Shown here in pieces: positions 57,594 to 64,000 of a stretch of DNA of 64,000 nt. Source of the DNA: Nucisporomicrobium flavum (GTDB lineage: Bacteria > Actinomycetota > Actinomycetes > Mycobacteriales > Micromonosporaceae). The notes under the pieces are model-generated. The model ran no database searches and had not been told where the DNA came from. It saw only the letters and a program-made list of their open reading frames with translations. Made by a program: the position numbers and the translations under genes. Every line of letters begins with the position of its first letter. Positions within the stretch are counted from its first letter, which is position 1. Where the stretch lies: positions 62,001 to 126,000 of the forward strand of contig NZ_JADMLH010000001.1 of the NCBI RefSeq assembly GCF_016464385.1, given 5' to 3'.

Positions 57594-58453
57594 GCGGCTT
57601 GCTGCCGGGACGGGCGGACGATCGAGATGTTGCCGAACGACGTGCGGGCCCGGACCTCCACCTTGTTCTCGCCGGGCTCCGCGGCACCGCCGGCGGCAAG
57701 CTGGTTCTGCACCTTGCCGAAGGAGGTGTGCAGATCCAGGTACGCCGCGGTGCCCTCGGCGATGCCGACCTGAAGCTCGCCGACGGCGGTCTGCACCGAG
57801 ACGGTGCCCCGCACGACCTCGGCCACGCGGACACTGCCGTTGGCCGTCGACGCGGTGATGTCGCCCTCGGCGTGGCCCACGACGATGTCGCCGTTCGCCG
57901 CCTTGACGTTGATGTCGCCGGCCACCCAGTCGACGCGGGTGTCGCCGTTGGAGTTGCGGACCACGGCGGAACCCCGGATCGCGCCGACGTGCAGGCTGCC
58001 CGAGGCGGTGCTCGCGTGGGTGTCACCCTCGGCGGTCCGCACCTCGACCGTGCCGGCGGACGTGTTGAGTTGCAGCGCGCCGGTGTGCTCGAGCCGTACG
58101 TCACCGGTCGCGGTCTTGATCCGCGTCTCGCCCAGCGTCCCGGTGCCGTGGAACGTGCCGATGGCGGCGCCCGCGTGCAGCCGGGAGCCGGTCGGGAGGC
58201 CGATCCGCAGGTCGATCGAGCCGGTCTTCCCGAACAGCCCGAGGCTGCGCTGCTTCGGCGTCTTCACCAGCAGCTCGCCGTCGGCGTACTCGATGCGGGT
58301 CTGCTCGGCGGCCCGGACGTCGTGGTCGGAGGCGGGGTTGCTGGGCCGGACCTCGACGACGGTGTCCGGGCGGTCGCTCGCCGCGACGCGGACGTCCGCG
58401 ACGACCAGCTCGAGCGTGGCGGTGATGGGCTGGGGGGTGTCGAACGTGGGCAT
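57590..58453 (-). CDS. DUF4097-family beta-strand repeat protein
   Basis: A 287-residue protein made of short beta repeats such as TATGDVRLEHTG, TAEGDTHASTASGSLHVG and ANGDIVVGHAEGDITASTANGSV. This is the DUF4097 adhesin-like solenoid. There is no signal peptide or membrane segment, so it is cytoplasmic. In actinomycetes such genes often precede drug-type ABC exporters; the molecular role is unknown. It ends overlapping the ATPase start. Confidence 0.85.
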   Translation of the reverse strand: MPTFDTPQPITATLELVVADVRVAASDRPDTVVEVRPSNPASDHDVRAAEQTRIEYADGELLVKTPKQRSLGLFGKTGSIDLRIGLPTGSRLHAGAAIGTFHGTGTLGETRIKTATGDVRLEHTGALQLNTSAGTVEVRTAEGDTHASTASGSLHVGAIRGSAVVRNSNGDTRVDWVAGDINVKAANGDIVVGHAEGDITASTANGSVRVAEVVRGTVSVQTAVGELQVGIAEGTAAYLDLHTSFGKVQNQLAAGGAAEPGENKVEVRARTSFGNISIVRPSRQQAA

Positions 58454-58500
58454 GGTGGTCCCTTCCGGGGGAGTCGAGATGGTCGTCCAGGGGTGAGGAG

Positions 58501-59019
58501 TCAGCGGGCCCAGCCGGTGTAGCGCTGGCCCCCGAAGGCGTGGCTCGAGGTGACCGTGGGAGCGGCCGCCGGCTGCTGGGCCGCCGCACTCGCGGCGCGC
58601 ACCAGCCAGGCGTTCACGGAGAGCCCGTCACGGGCCGCGGCCTGCTCGATACGGGACTTGAGCTGCTCCGAGAGGCGGAAGTTGATCCGGGAGACGCCAC
58701 CCTCCTCGCCGTCGGGCGGCGGCGGTGACGCCGGCATGGCGCCATATGGCATCACCTCTGGTGCCGGAGCCTCCACCGGGGGGAGGGTGACGACGAAGGC
58801 GGGGTCGCCGGCACGCAGGCGCACCTCGACCGATCCGGGCGCCAGGTCGCTGGTGATCTCGTCTGCCGCGGCGGAGAGCGCGTCGAGCAGCGCCAGCCGG
58901 AAAGCCGACTCCATCGGTGCGGTGAGGCGTTCGGCCAGCGCCCGGGCCTCGGAACCACCGAGCTCGGCCGCCGATGCCAGCTCCTCCCGGAGCCGGGAGA
59001 CGTACGTTGTCAGGTCCAT
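58501..59019 (-). CDS. RHH (HicB/CopG-like) regulator with N-terminal helical domain
   Basis: A 172-residue protein. Residues about 125-160 (VSRINFRLSEQLKSRIEQ, then AAARDGLSVNAWLVRA) form a ribbon-helix-helix DNA-binding unit of the CopG/HicB type. The N-terminal 80 residues are helical and Glu/Ala-rich. ATG 59019 has no ribosome binding site; instead TTGTGG and CATAGT stand 17 bases apart, so the mRNA is probably leaderless. Three 11-bp repeats cover this start, which suggests autoregulation. No HicA-like toxin is adjacent. Confidence 0.78.
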   Translation of the reverse strand: MDLTTYVSRLREELASAAELGGSEARALAERLTAPMESAFRLALLDALSAAADEITSDLAPGSVEVRLRAGDPAFVVTLPPVEAPAPEVMPYGAMPASPPPPDGEEGGVSRINFRLSEQLKSRIEQAAARDGLSVNAWLVRAASAAAQQPAAAPTVTSSHAFGGQRYTGWAR

Positions 59020-59051
59020 GGCACCACTATGGCACCACTGTGGCGCCACCA
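59019..59051. repeat. Three 11-bp direct repeats at the RHH gene start (operator)
   Basis: TGGCACCACTA, TGGCACCACTG and TGGCGCCACCA run head to tail from 59019 to 59051, one helical turn apart. They overlap the start codon and predicted promoter. Spacing and tandem layout suit side-by-side RHH dimers. A reverse-complement half copy (TGCCATAGTG, 59082-59091) lies before the divergent methyltransferase. Confidence 0.7.
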
Positions 59052-59097
59052 CAATGGCTTTCGGGAAGTGTCGTACCGGGCTGCCATAGTGCCCGCC

Positions 59098-59721
59098 ATG
59101 GATTGGGCGGCCTGGCACGACGACTACGACGACCCCGCGAGCGCGCTCGCCCGCAGGCTGGAGTGGGTGCGCGCGGCGATCCGGACCTGGCTGGACGCGG
59201 CGCCGCCCGGACCGCTGACGGCCATCAGCCTGTGCGCCGGACAGGCCCGCGACCTGATCGGCGCGCTCGCCGGGCACCCCCGGGCCGCCGATGTCCGCGC
59301 CCTCCTCGTCGAGATGGACCCGCGCAACGCCGCGTACGCGAGAACCGCCGCGGAGGCGGTCGGGCTGGCAGGCGTCGAGGTGGTCGAGGACGACGCCGGC
59401 CGCACCGACCGGTACGCCGGGGTGGCGCCGGCGCACCTCGTGCTGGTGTGCGGCGTCTTCGGCAACATCTCCGACGCGGACGTCTCGGCGACGATCTCCG
59501 CGTGTGCCGCCCTCTGCCGCGAGAACGGCACGGTGGTGTGGACCCGGCACCGGCGAACGCCGGACCTCGTGCCCGTGATCTGCGAATGGTTCGAGACCCG
59601 CGGGTTCGAGCGGGTGGCCGTCGCGGGGGACGGGTTCGGGGCGGGGGTGCACCGGCGGGTGCTGCCGGCGGCGCGACTGGCGCCCGGGGTGCGCATGTTC
59701 ACGTTCCGGGATCGGCGGTGA
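59098..59721 (+). CDS. Class I SAM-dependent methyltransferase-like protein
   Basis: A 207-residue protein. ISLCAGQARDLIGALAGHP stands in for motif I, and ALLVEMDPRNAAYARTAAE is the ribose-binding acidic loop. LVLVCGVFGNISDADV and NGTVVWTRH are typical of an actinobacterial methyltransferase-like group. ATG 59098 is 7 bases after a possible -10 (CATAGT), so it may be leaderless; an upstream in-frame start at 59029 lies inside the RHH operator. The substrate is unknown. Confidence 0.75.
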   Translation: MDWAAWHDDYDDPASALARRLEWVRAAIRTWLDAAPPGPLTAISLCAGQARDLIGALAGHPRAADVRALLVEMDPRNAAYARTAAEAVGLAGVEVVEDDAGRTDRYAGVAPAHLVLVCGVFGNISDADVSATISACAALCRENGTVVWTRHRRTPDLVPVICEWFETRGFERVAVAGDGFGAGVHRRVLPAARLAPGVRMFTFRDRR

Positions 59722-59891
59722 GGCCTCGCTGTCCGGGGTGGTGCTTCGGGGCGAGCGGTCCCGGGGCGTTGCGTTCGGGGCGAGCTGATCTGGGGGCGGT
59801 GCTTTGAGGGCGGCGGTCTCTTGTGGAGCGGCTCTCGTGCCGCGGGCGCCCGAGTCGGCAGGTGGCCCGGCGTGACCGCTGTCCCGCTGGG

Positions 59892-59905
59892 TGGGAGCGC
59901 TCCCA
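59892..59905. promoter_or_regulatory. CebR-type operator box upstream of doxX
   Basis: TGGGAGCGCTCCCA is a perfect 14-bp palindrome identical to the box known for Streptomyces CebR, the cellobiose-responsive LacI repressor. It is 97 bases upstream of the DoxX start. No sugar-utilisation gene is adjacent. Confidence 0.65.
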
Positions 59906-60002
59906 TGTAGTGGCCACGAAGTTGAAGCTTATCGTTGTTTTCCGGCGCTCCGGCTCTCTACCCTGCGGGCATTCCCATCGCTCCGTCCCCCGAAGGAGAG
60001 CC

Positions 60003-60458
60003 ATGTTCCCCCACCGCTACGCCGCACCGATGTGGTCACTGTTCCGCATCGTCGTCGGCTTCCTCTTCATGTGCCACGGCCTCGCCACCGTCTTCGGGGT
60101 CCTCGGCGGCAACCGCGGCACCGGCCAGGCGCTCGAGGCCGGCACCTGGCCCGGCTGGTACGCCGGCGTGATCCAGCTCGTCTGCGGCGCCCTCGTGCTC
60201 GCCGGGCTCGGCACCCGGCCCGCCGCGATCCTGGCGTCCGGCTCCATGGCGTACGCGTACTTCACGGTCCACCAGCCCGAGGCCCTCATGCCGATCCAGA
60301 ACGGCGGCGTCACCCCGGCGCTGTACGCCTGGTCCTTCCTCATGATCGCCGTCCTGGGCGCCGGCCCGTGGTCCCTCGACGCGCTCATCGCCCGGCGTCG
60401 CGGTGCGGCCGAGCCGGTGCCCGCCGACCGGGGCGAGCTGGCCGCGACCCGCCGCTAG
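60003..60458 (+). CDS. DoxX-family membrane protein
   Basis: A 151-residue DoxX protein with four membrane segments: LFRIVVGFLFMCHGLATVFG, WYAGVIQLVCGALVLAGLG, AAILASGSMAYAYF and ALYAWSFLMIAVLGAG. DoxX-like proteins are linked to redox or thiol stress complexes; the exact role here is unknown. ATG 60003 follows GAAGGAGAG. It sits alone behind a CebR-like box. Confidence 0.87.
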   Translation: MFPHRYAAPMWSLFRIVVGFLFMCHGLATVFGVLGGNRGTGQALEAGTWPGWYAGVIQLVCGALVLAGLGTRPAAILASGSMAYAYFTVHQPEALMPIQNGGVTPALYAWSFLMIAVLGAGPWSLDALIARRRGAAEPVPADRGELAATRR

Positions 60459-60822
60459 AACCACCACCCGGCCCGCCATCGCGCCTCCCGCGCGGCGGCG
60501 GGCCGCTGTGTGGGCCGGGCCGGCTTTTCGCCGTGTGAGCCGGGCTGTGTGGGCTGGGCTGGGCGGGCTTCGCTGTGTGGGCTGGGCTGGGCTGGGCTGG
60601 GCTGGGCTGGGCGGGCTGGCTTGGGCTGGGCTGGGCTGGCGGGCTGGCGGGTTGGCTTCGCTGTGTGGGCTGGGCTGGGCTGGGCTGTGCGGGCTGGGCT
60701 GTGCGGGCTGCCTACTGCCACGGCTGCCCGGCCCGTCGGCTGCCAGCATGCTGTGCGACTTCGGTCGGTCGGTCGGGCCGGCTGGTCGTTGCTGGGTGGA
60801 TGGCCGCCGGCGGCGAACGGTG
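60459..60822. other. Gene-free stretch dominated by a GGGCT repeat
   Basis: No gene is supported in these 364 bases. Frames on both strands translate only to repetitive Gly/Trp/Ala or Pro/Ser/Gln text. The middle is a pentanucleotide repeat tract; the right end is the unmarked 3' side of the leftward GNAT gene. Confidence 0.6.
60527..60712. repeat. (GGGCT)n-rich microsatellite with a duplicated ~88-bp unit
   Basis: GGGCT runs, up to about seven in a row near 60578-60612, are mixed with GGGCG and GTGTG variants. The segment GGCTTCGCTGTGTGGGCTGG recurs about 88 bases apart (near 60567 and 60655), showing unit duplication. Regular G-triplets could form G-quadruplexes on the plus strand. Confidence 0.8.
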
Positions 60823-61281
60823 TCAGCGCGGTGGTTCGACCGGCTTGCTGAAGTAGACCCGCCGGAAGCCGTTCTCCGCGACGCGGTGCGTCTCCACGTA
60901 CCCGCGCCGGGGGTAGTAGGCGAGGTTCTCCGTCATCAGCTCGTTCGTGCAGAGGCGCACCTCCGGCCGGCCGCCCTGCCGTGCCTGCTCCTCCGCGAAT
61001 TCCAGCAACCGGCCGCCGACGCCCCGCCCCTGCACGTCCGGTGACACGGCGACGGTGTCCAGCAGCAGGTGATCGTCGTGCTGCACCAGGAGGGCCAGGC
61101 CGACGATCTCCCCGGCCTCGACCGCGACCCACACCTGGCCGGCGCTGACCGCCTCCGGGTAGTCGTTGTGCATCGGCGCCGGGTCGCAGCCGAGGCGGGG
61201 CACGTACTTCTCGAACGCCGCCGCCGTCAGTCGTCGCAGCGTGTCGACGTCGGCGGCCGTCGCCGGGCGCACGATGAGCAC
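60823..61281 (-). CDS. GNAT-family N-acetyltransferase
   Basis: A 152-residue acetyltransferase. The start LIVRPATAADVDTLRRLTAAAFE, the acetyl-CoA loop VSPDVQGRGVGGRLLEFAEEQA and the C-terminal LAYYPRRGYVETHR are standard. It begins at GTG 61281, where homology starts, but no clear ribosome binding site is seen. The substrate is unknown. Confidence 0.83.
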   Translation of the reverse strand: MLIVRPATAADVDTLRRLTAAAFEKYVPRLGCDPAPMHNDYPEAVSAGQVWVAVEAGEIVGLALLVQHDDHLLLDTVAVSPDVQGRGVGGRLLEFAEEQARQGGRPEVRLCTNELMTENLAYYPRRGYVETHRVAENGFRRVYFSKPVEPPR

Positions 61282-61376
61282 GGGCTGACGATAGACCAGG
61301 ATCGTTCCAGCAGGGAGCCGGCGCCGGGAGCCGGAGCCGCGAGCCGCGAGCTGGATGTGGAGCTGCGGCGTGGGGG

Positions 61377-61814
61377 TCAGGGCCGGATGACCAGGGTCTT
61401 GGCGGCCATGTCGCCCAGGCGGCGGCGGTTCTTCGAGTTCACCACGATGATCAGCGCGACGAGGTAGCCGGCGATGCCGTCGATCAGCCGCGCCAGCGTG
61501 CGGACGAAGCCGGACAGCAGACCCGGGCGGCCGCCCGTCTCGGCGTCCACCACTCGGATGCCGGTGATGAGCTTGCCGACCGTACGGCCGGTGAGGCCTT
61601 CCAGCACGATGTAGTAGAGCGCGGCGATGACGAAGAGCCACCGGTTCTGGCGGGTGGAGATCTCGGTCAGGTCGAAGTCCCACCATGCCTTGCCGCTGTC
61701 GAGGAACCACGCGAGGGCGCCGTTGACGAGGCCGAACACGATGCCGTCGATGAAGGTGGCCACGATCCGCCGGCCGGTCACGCGGACGTCCGGCTTCGTC
61801 GCTGCGTAGGTCAT
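61377..61814 (-). CDS. RDD-family membrane protein
   Basis: A 145-residue protein of the RDD family. An Arg-rich start (TGRRIVATFIDGIVFGLVNG) begins the first of about three membrane segments, GLTGRTVGKLITGIRVVDAETG is the conserved central part, and NRRRLGDMAAKTLVI the end. RDD proteins are poorly understood; some are ion transporters. ATG 61814 is the first good start. Confidence 0.87.
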   Translation of the reverse strand: MTYAATKPDVRVTGRRIVATFIDGIVFGLVNGALAWFLDSGKAWWDFDLTEISTRQNRWLFVIAALYYIVLEGLTGRTVGKLITGIRVVDAETGGRPGLLSGFVRTLARLIDGIAGYLVALIIVVNSKNRRRLGDMAAKTLVIRP

Positions 61815-61972
61815 GGCTAGATCATGACGGACGGCCGCCAGCCGGACGCGCGCGAACGAGGCCCGTCCGGCCAGGTCTGACCGCCCGGGCGGACGGGTTG
61901 CCCGCCCGCCCCGGGACGGAAGGCGGCGGCGCCGCCGGCGAAGGCAGTCCTGCGGCGGCCCGTAGCCTGAGA

Positions 61973-63457
61973 TCACCAGGCTACGGGGGCGTAGTCCTTC
62001 AGGAAGCAGCCGTACACGTCTTCGCCCTGCTCGCCGCGGACGATCGGGTCGTAGACGCGGGCCGCGCCGTCGACCAGGTCGAGGGGGGCGTGGAAGCCCT
62101 CGTCCGCGAGGCGCATCTTGGTCGGGTGGGGGCGTTCGTCGGTGATCCAGCCGGTGTCCACACTGGTCATCAGGATGCCGTCGGCGAACATGTCGTCCGC
62201 GCTGGTGCGCGTCAGCATGTTGAGTGAGGCCTTGGCCATGTTGGTGTGCGGGTGGCCCGCTCCCTTGTAGCCGCGGCTGAAGATGCCTTCCATCGCCGAC
62301 ACGTTGACGACGTAGCGGCGGGGGAAGGGGGACCGCGTCATCGCCGGGCGGAGGCGGCTGACGAGGATGAACGGCGCGGTGACGTTGCAGAGCTGGACCT
62401 CGAGGAGTTCGAGGGCGCCGACCTCGTGGACGCGGTCGCTCCAGCTGTTGGTGGGTGCCAGGTCCGGCACCAGGCCGCCGGCGTCGACCGCGGTGGCCGC
62501 CGCGATGCGTTCCGGGCTCGCCGAGCCCGCGGTGAGCGCCAGCGCCGTCAGCGCGTGCGGGCTGAACGTCGCGCCCGCGTCCGGGCCGGTGAGGGCGGCC
62601 GGGTGGGCGGTGGCCCGGCCGCCGACGTACTCCAGCTCCGGGAGGGGGCCGCCGGGCAGCGGCGCGGACTCCGCCGCGACCAGGGAGGCGTACGAGCCCG
62701 GCGAGCGGCGTACGGTCTGGGCCGCGTTGTTGATCAGGATGTCCAGGGGCCCGCGGGCGGCGACCGAGTCGGCGAGGGCGACCACCTGGGCCGGGTCCCG
62801 CAGGTCGATGCCGACGACGCGGAGCCGGTGCAGCCAGTCGGCGCTGTCCGGCATGGCGGCGAAGCGGCGCACCGCGTCGTGCGGGAAGCGGGTGGTGATC
62901 GTGGTGTCGGCGCCGTCGCGCAGCAGCCGCAGCGCGATGTACATGCCGATCTTCGCCCGGCCGCCGGTGAGCAGCGCCCGGCGCCCGGTGAGGTCGGTGC
63001 GGGCGTCGCGGCGGGCGTGGTTCAGCGCCGCGCACGCCGGGCAGAGCTGGTGGTAGAACGCGTCGACCTGCACGTACCGCTGCTTGCAGATGTAGCAGCC
63101 GCGCGGCTGCTTGAGGGTCCCGGCCGTCCGCGTGCTCGTGGACGTGCTCAGCGGGATGCCGGCGGTCTCGTCGTCGATGCGGCTCGGCGCGCCCGTCGCG
63201 GTCGCCTCGGTGACCGCGCGGTCGTGTTCGAGGATCGCGTCGCGGCGGTCCCGGCGGCGGCGCAGCTTCACCGTCTTGAACAGACCCGCGGTGGCCCGGC
63301 GTACGGCGACCGCGTCGGGGTGTTCCGGGTCCAGAGCCTCCGCCTGGGCGATCACCTCGAGGCACAGGGCGAGCCGGTCGGGGTCGATCCCCGGTGCGTG
63401 CGGCGCACGGCGGGCGTGGCCGCCGGAGGTGGCGGTCTCGTCGGCTGTCGCGGTCAT
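61973..63457 (-). CDS. Zinc-ribbon SDR-like oxidoreductase
   Basis: A 494-residue protein. A basic helical N-terminus is followed by a CxxC-x14-CxxC ribbon (Cys121, 124, 139, 142), then an SDR Rossmann fold. That fold has TGGRAKIG at 164-171, VVGIDLRDP, LINNAAQ at 241-247 and Ser388 in VVNVSAMEG. The standard YxxxK is not present: Lys409 is preceded by Thr405 (TNMAK). An insert of about 90 residues lies between the NNA motif and the next helix. ATG 63457 is chosen as it opens the conserved region; the longer frame is Arg/Pro-rich shadow sequence. Confidence 0.78.
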   Translation of the reverse strand: MTATADETATSGGHARRAPHAPGIDPDRLALCLEVIAQAEALDPEHPDAVAVRRATAGLFKTVKLRRRRDRRDAILEHDRAVTEATATGAPSRIDDETAGIPLSTSTSTRTAGTLKQPRGCYICKQRYVQVDAFYHQLCPACAALNHARRDARTDLTGRRALLTGGRAKIGMYIALRLLRDGADTTITTRFPHDAVRRFAAMPDSADWLHRLRVVGIDLRDPAQVVALADSVAARGPLDILINNAAQTVRRSPGSYASLVAAESAPLPGGPLPELEYVGGRATAHPAALTGPDAGATFSPHALTALALTAGSASPERIAAATAVDAGGLVPDLAPTNSWSDRVHEVGALELLEVQLCNVTAPFILVSRLRPAMTRSPFPRRYVVNVSAMEGIFSRGYKGAGHPHTNMAKASLNMLTRTSADDMFADGILMTSVDTGWITDERPHPTKMRLADEGFHAPLDLVDGAARVYDPIVRGEQGEDVYGCFLKDYAPVAW

Positions 63458-63540
63458 CCTCTTCCGTCCCGGTAGGTCGTCACTCCGGGGCACTGTACTT
63501 TCCGCGCGGGCCGGAGCCCAGTTCGGCCACCGGGCCGGGC

Positions 63541-64000
63541 TCAGCCTTCGGCGGGCCGGTCGGTCTCGATGACGGCGGTCGTGTCGGCGTCGGCGGGCGG
63601 GGTCGCGCGCTGGGCGAGGTCCACCGTACGGCCGAGGTCGCCCAGGTCGCGGGGCCGTCCGGCGGGGCGGTCGGGCGGTGCGGGCCGGTCGTCGGCGGGC
63701 CGCCACGGTGACGCCGCGGGGGCGGCCGGGACGGTGTCCAGCGTGATCCGCGCCGGCGCGGCGCCGGGACTGGAACCGGCCACGGGAATCCCGGCCCCGG
63801 GAGCCCAACCGGAAGCCGGCGGGTCAGAAGAGACCGGCGGGGGAGAAGAGGCCGCAGGGGGAGAAGGGGCCGGTGGGGGAGAAGAGGGCGCGGGGGGAGA
63901 GGAAGGCCGGGGGCGCGGGTCAGGCCCCTCGGGGGCGGCGTGGCGGCCGACCGAGACGGTGGGGAACAGCTCCTCGTCCTCGTACTCGGCGAGGCCGGCC
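63541..64000 (-). CDS. C-terminal part of an unknown protein (cut by window edge)
   Basis: The minus-strand frame is open from the right edge to the stop at 63541-63543, giving 152 residues whose N-terminus lies outside. It begins AGLAEYEDEELFPTVSVG, then a Ser/Pro-rich linker (63820-63920), then a tail with RPRDLGDLGRTVDLAQ. It looks like a disordered C-terminal extension. No domain is recognised. The ATG-like starts inside the window are internal. Confidence 0.6.
   Translation of the reverse strand, partial: AGLAEYEDEELFPTVSVGRHAAPEGPDPRPRPSSPPAPSSPPPAPSPPAASSPPPVSSDPPASGWAPGAGIPVAGSSPGAAPARITLDTVPAAPAASPWRPADDRPAPPDRPAGRPRDLGDLGRTVDLAQRATPPADADTTAVIETDRPAEG
63828..63905. repeat. Imperfect 18-21-bp repeats in the Ser/Pro linker
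   Basis: Units of the type GGGGGAGAAGAGGCC recur about four times and encode Ser-Ser-Pro-Pro blocks on the minus strand within the gene cut by the right edge. They are coding low-complexity repeats. Confidence 0.65.

Noticed and set aside
58501..59019. HicAB toxin-antitoxin pair
   Set aside because: The RHH protein resembles the HicB DNA-binding part, but no HicA-like gene or other small toxin flanks it; the neighbours are DUF4097 and a methyltransferase.
60459..60822. A Trp/Gly-rich protein encoded by the GGGCT tract
   Set aside because: Open frames exist on both strands merely because the 5-bp repeat lacks stop codons; there is no start signal, bias or domain.
63828..63905. CRISPR-like repeats near the right edge
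   Set aside because: They are short imperfect repeats that encode a Ser/Pro linker in an open frame.

Overview
The window is very GC-rich, uses many GTG starts, and packs genes into operons joined by 4-base GTGA/ATGA overlaps. It carries actinobacterial hallmarks: a DevS/DevR-type pair with Acg-like nitroreductases, a luciferase-like flavin oxidoreductase, a LAxTG sorting signal, cutinase and DUF4097 proteins. I infer a soil actinomycete, probably Micromonosporaceae (Actinoplanes/Micromonospora-like). The genus is not provable from the sequence alone. About 60 genes are supported; no rRNA, tRNA, CRISPR or prophage was seen.

Region 1 (1-6.2 kb) holds single genes: a truncated phytase-like esterase, an alpha/beta hydrolase, a methyltransferase, a secreted unknown and a DEAD-box RNA helicase. 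It ends in a rearrangement scar: an AraC-type regulator has lost its DNA-binding end, about 100 bp of an AraC DNA-binding domain lies inverted next to it, and the tail of a dihydrofolate-reductase-like gene follows. Region 2 (6.2-19.0 kb) is a complete-looking myo-inositol regulon. A GntR repressor diverges from iolC, an aldolase-like barrel gene, iolB, iolD, iolA, iolE, an inositol-type ABC importer, iolG and a second isomerase barrel. A perfect palindrome sits beside the divergent promoter. Region 3 (19.1-23.8 kb) has an OmpA-like lipoprotein, DUF805, a flotillin with an NfeD-like partner and a GyrI-like protein.

Region 4 (23.8-34.4 kb) is the phenylacetate catabolon: paaK-paaR-paaI leftward and paaN-J-F-H-A-B-C-D-E rightward. 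A TetR-type operator fills the spacer of the rightward promoter. No paaG and no ring-opening hydratase domain are present here. Region 5 (34.5-44.0 kb) carries a cutinase, a GGDEF-EAL enzyme, a methyltransferase, a small acidic protein, a probable sortase-E-anchored surface protein, and a MarR-controlled MMPL exporter with a polyprenyl synthetase.

Region 6 (44.0-49.4 kb) is a Dos/Dev-type hypoxia or redox module. Two Acg-like nitroreductases, a haem-GAF histidine kinase and a tandem universal stress protein face a DevR regulator, and DosR-box-like palindromes lie at the expected promoters. Region 7 (49.4-55.9 kb) has nucleoside hydrolase, flavin oxidoreductase and GNAT genes, then two secreted polysaccharide-active proteins behind AGCGCT palindromes. 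Region 8 (55.9-64.0 kb) has an RHH regulator, DUF4097 and ABC-2 exporter operon with 11-bp operator repeats over its start codon. It continues with a DoxX gene behind an exact CebR-type box, a GGGCT repeat tract, GNAT and RDD genes, a zinc-ribbon SDR and a gene cut by the right edge.
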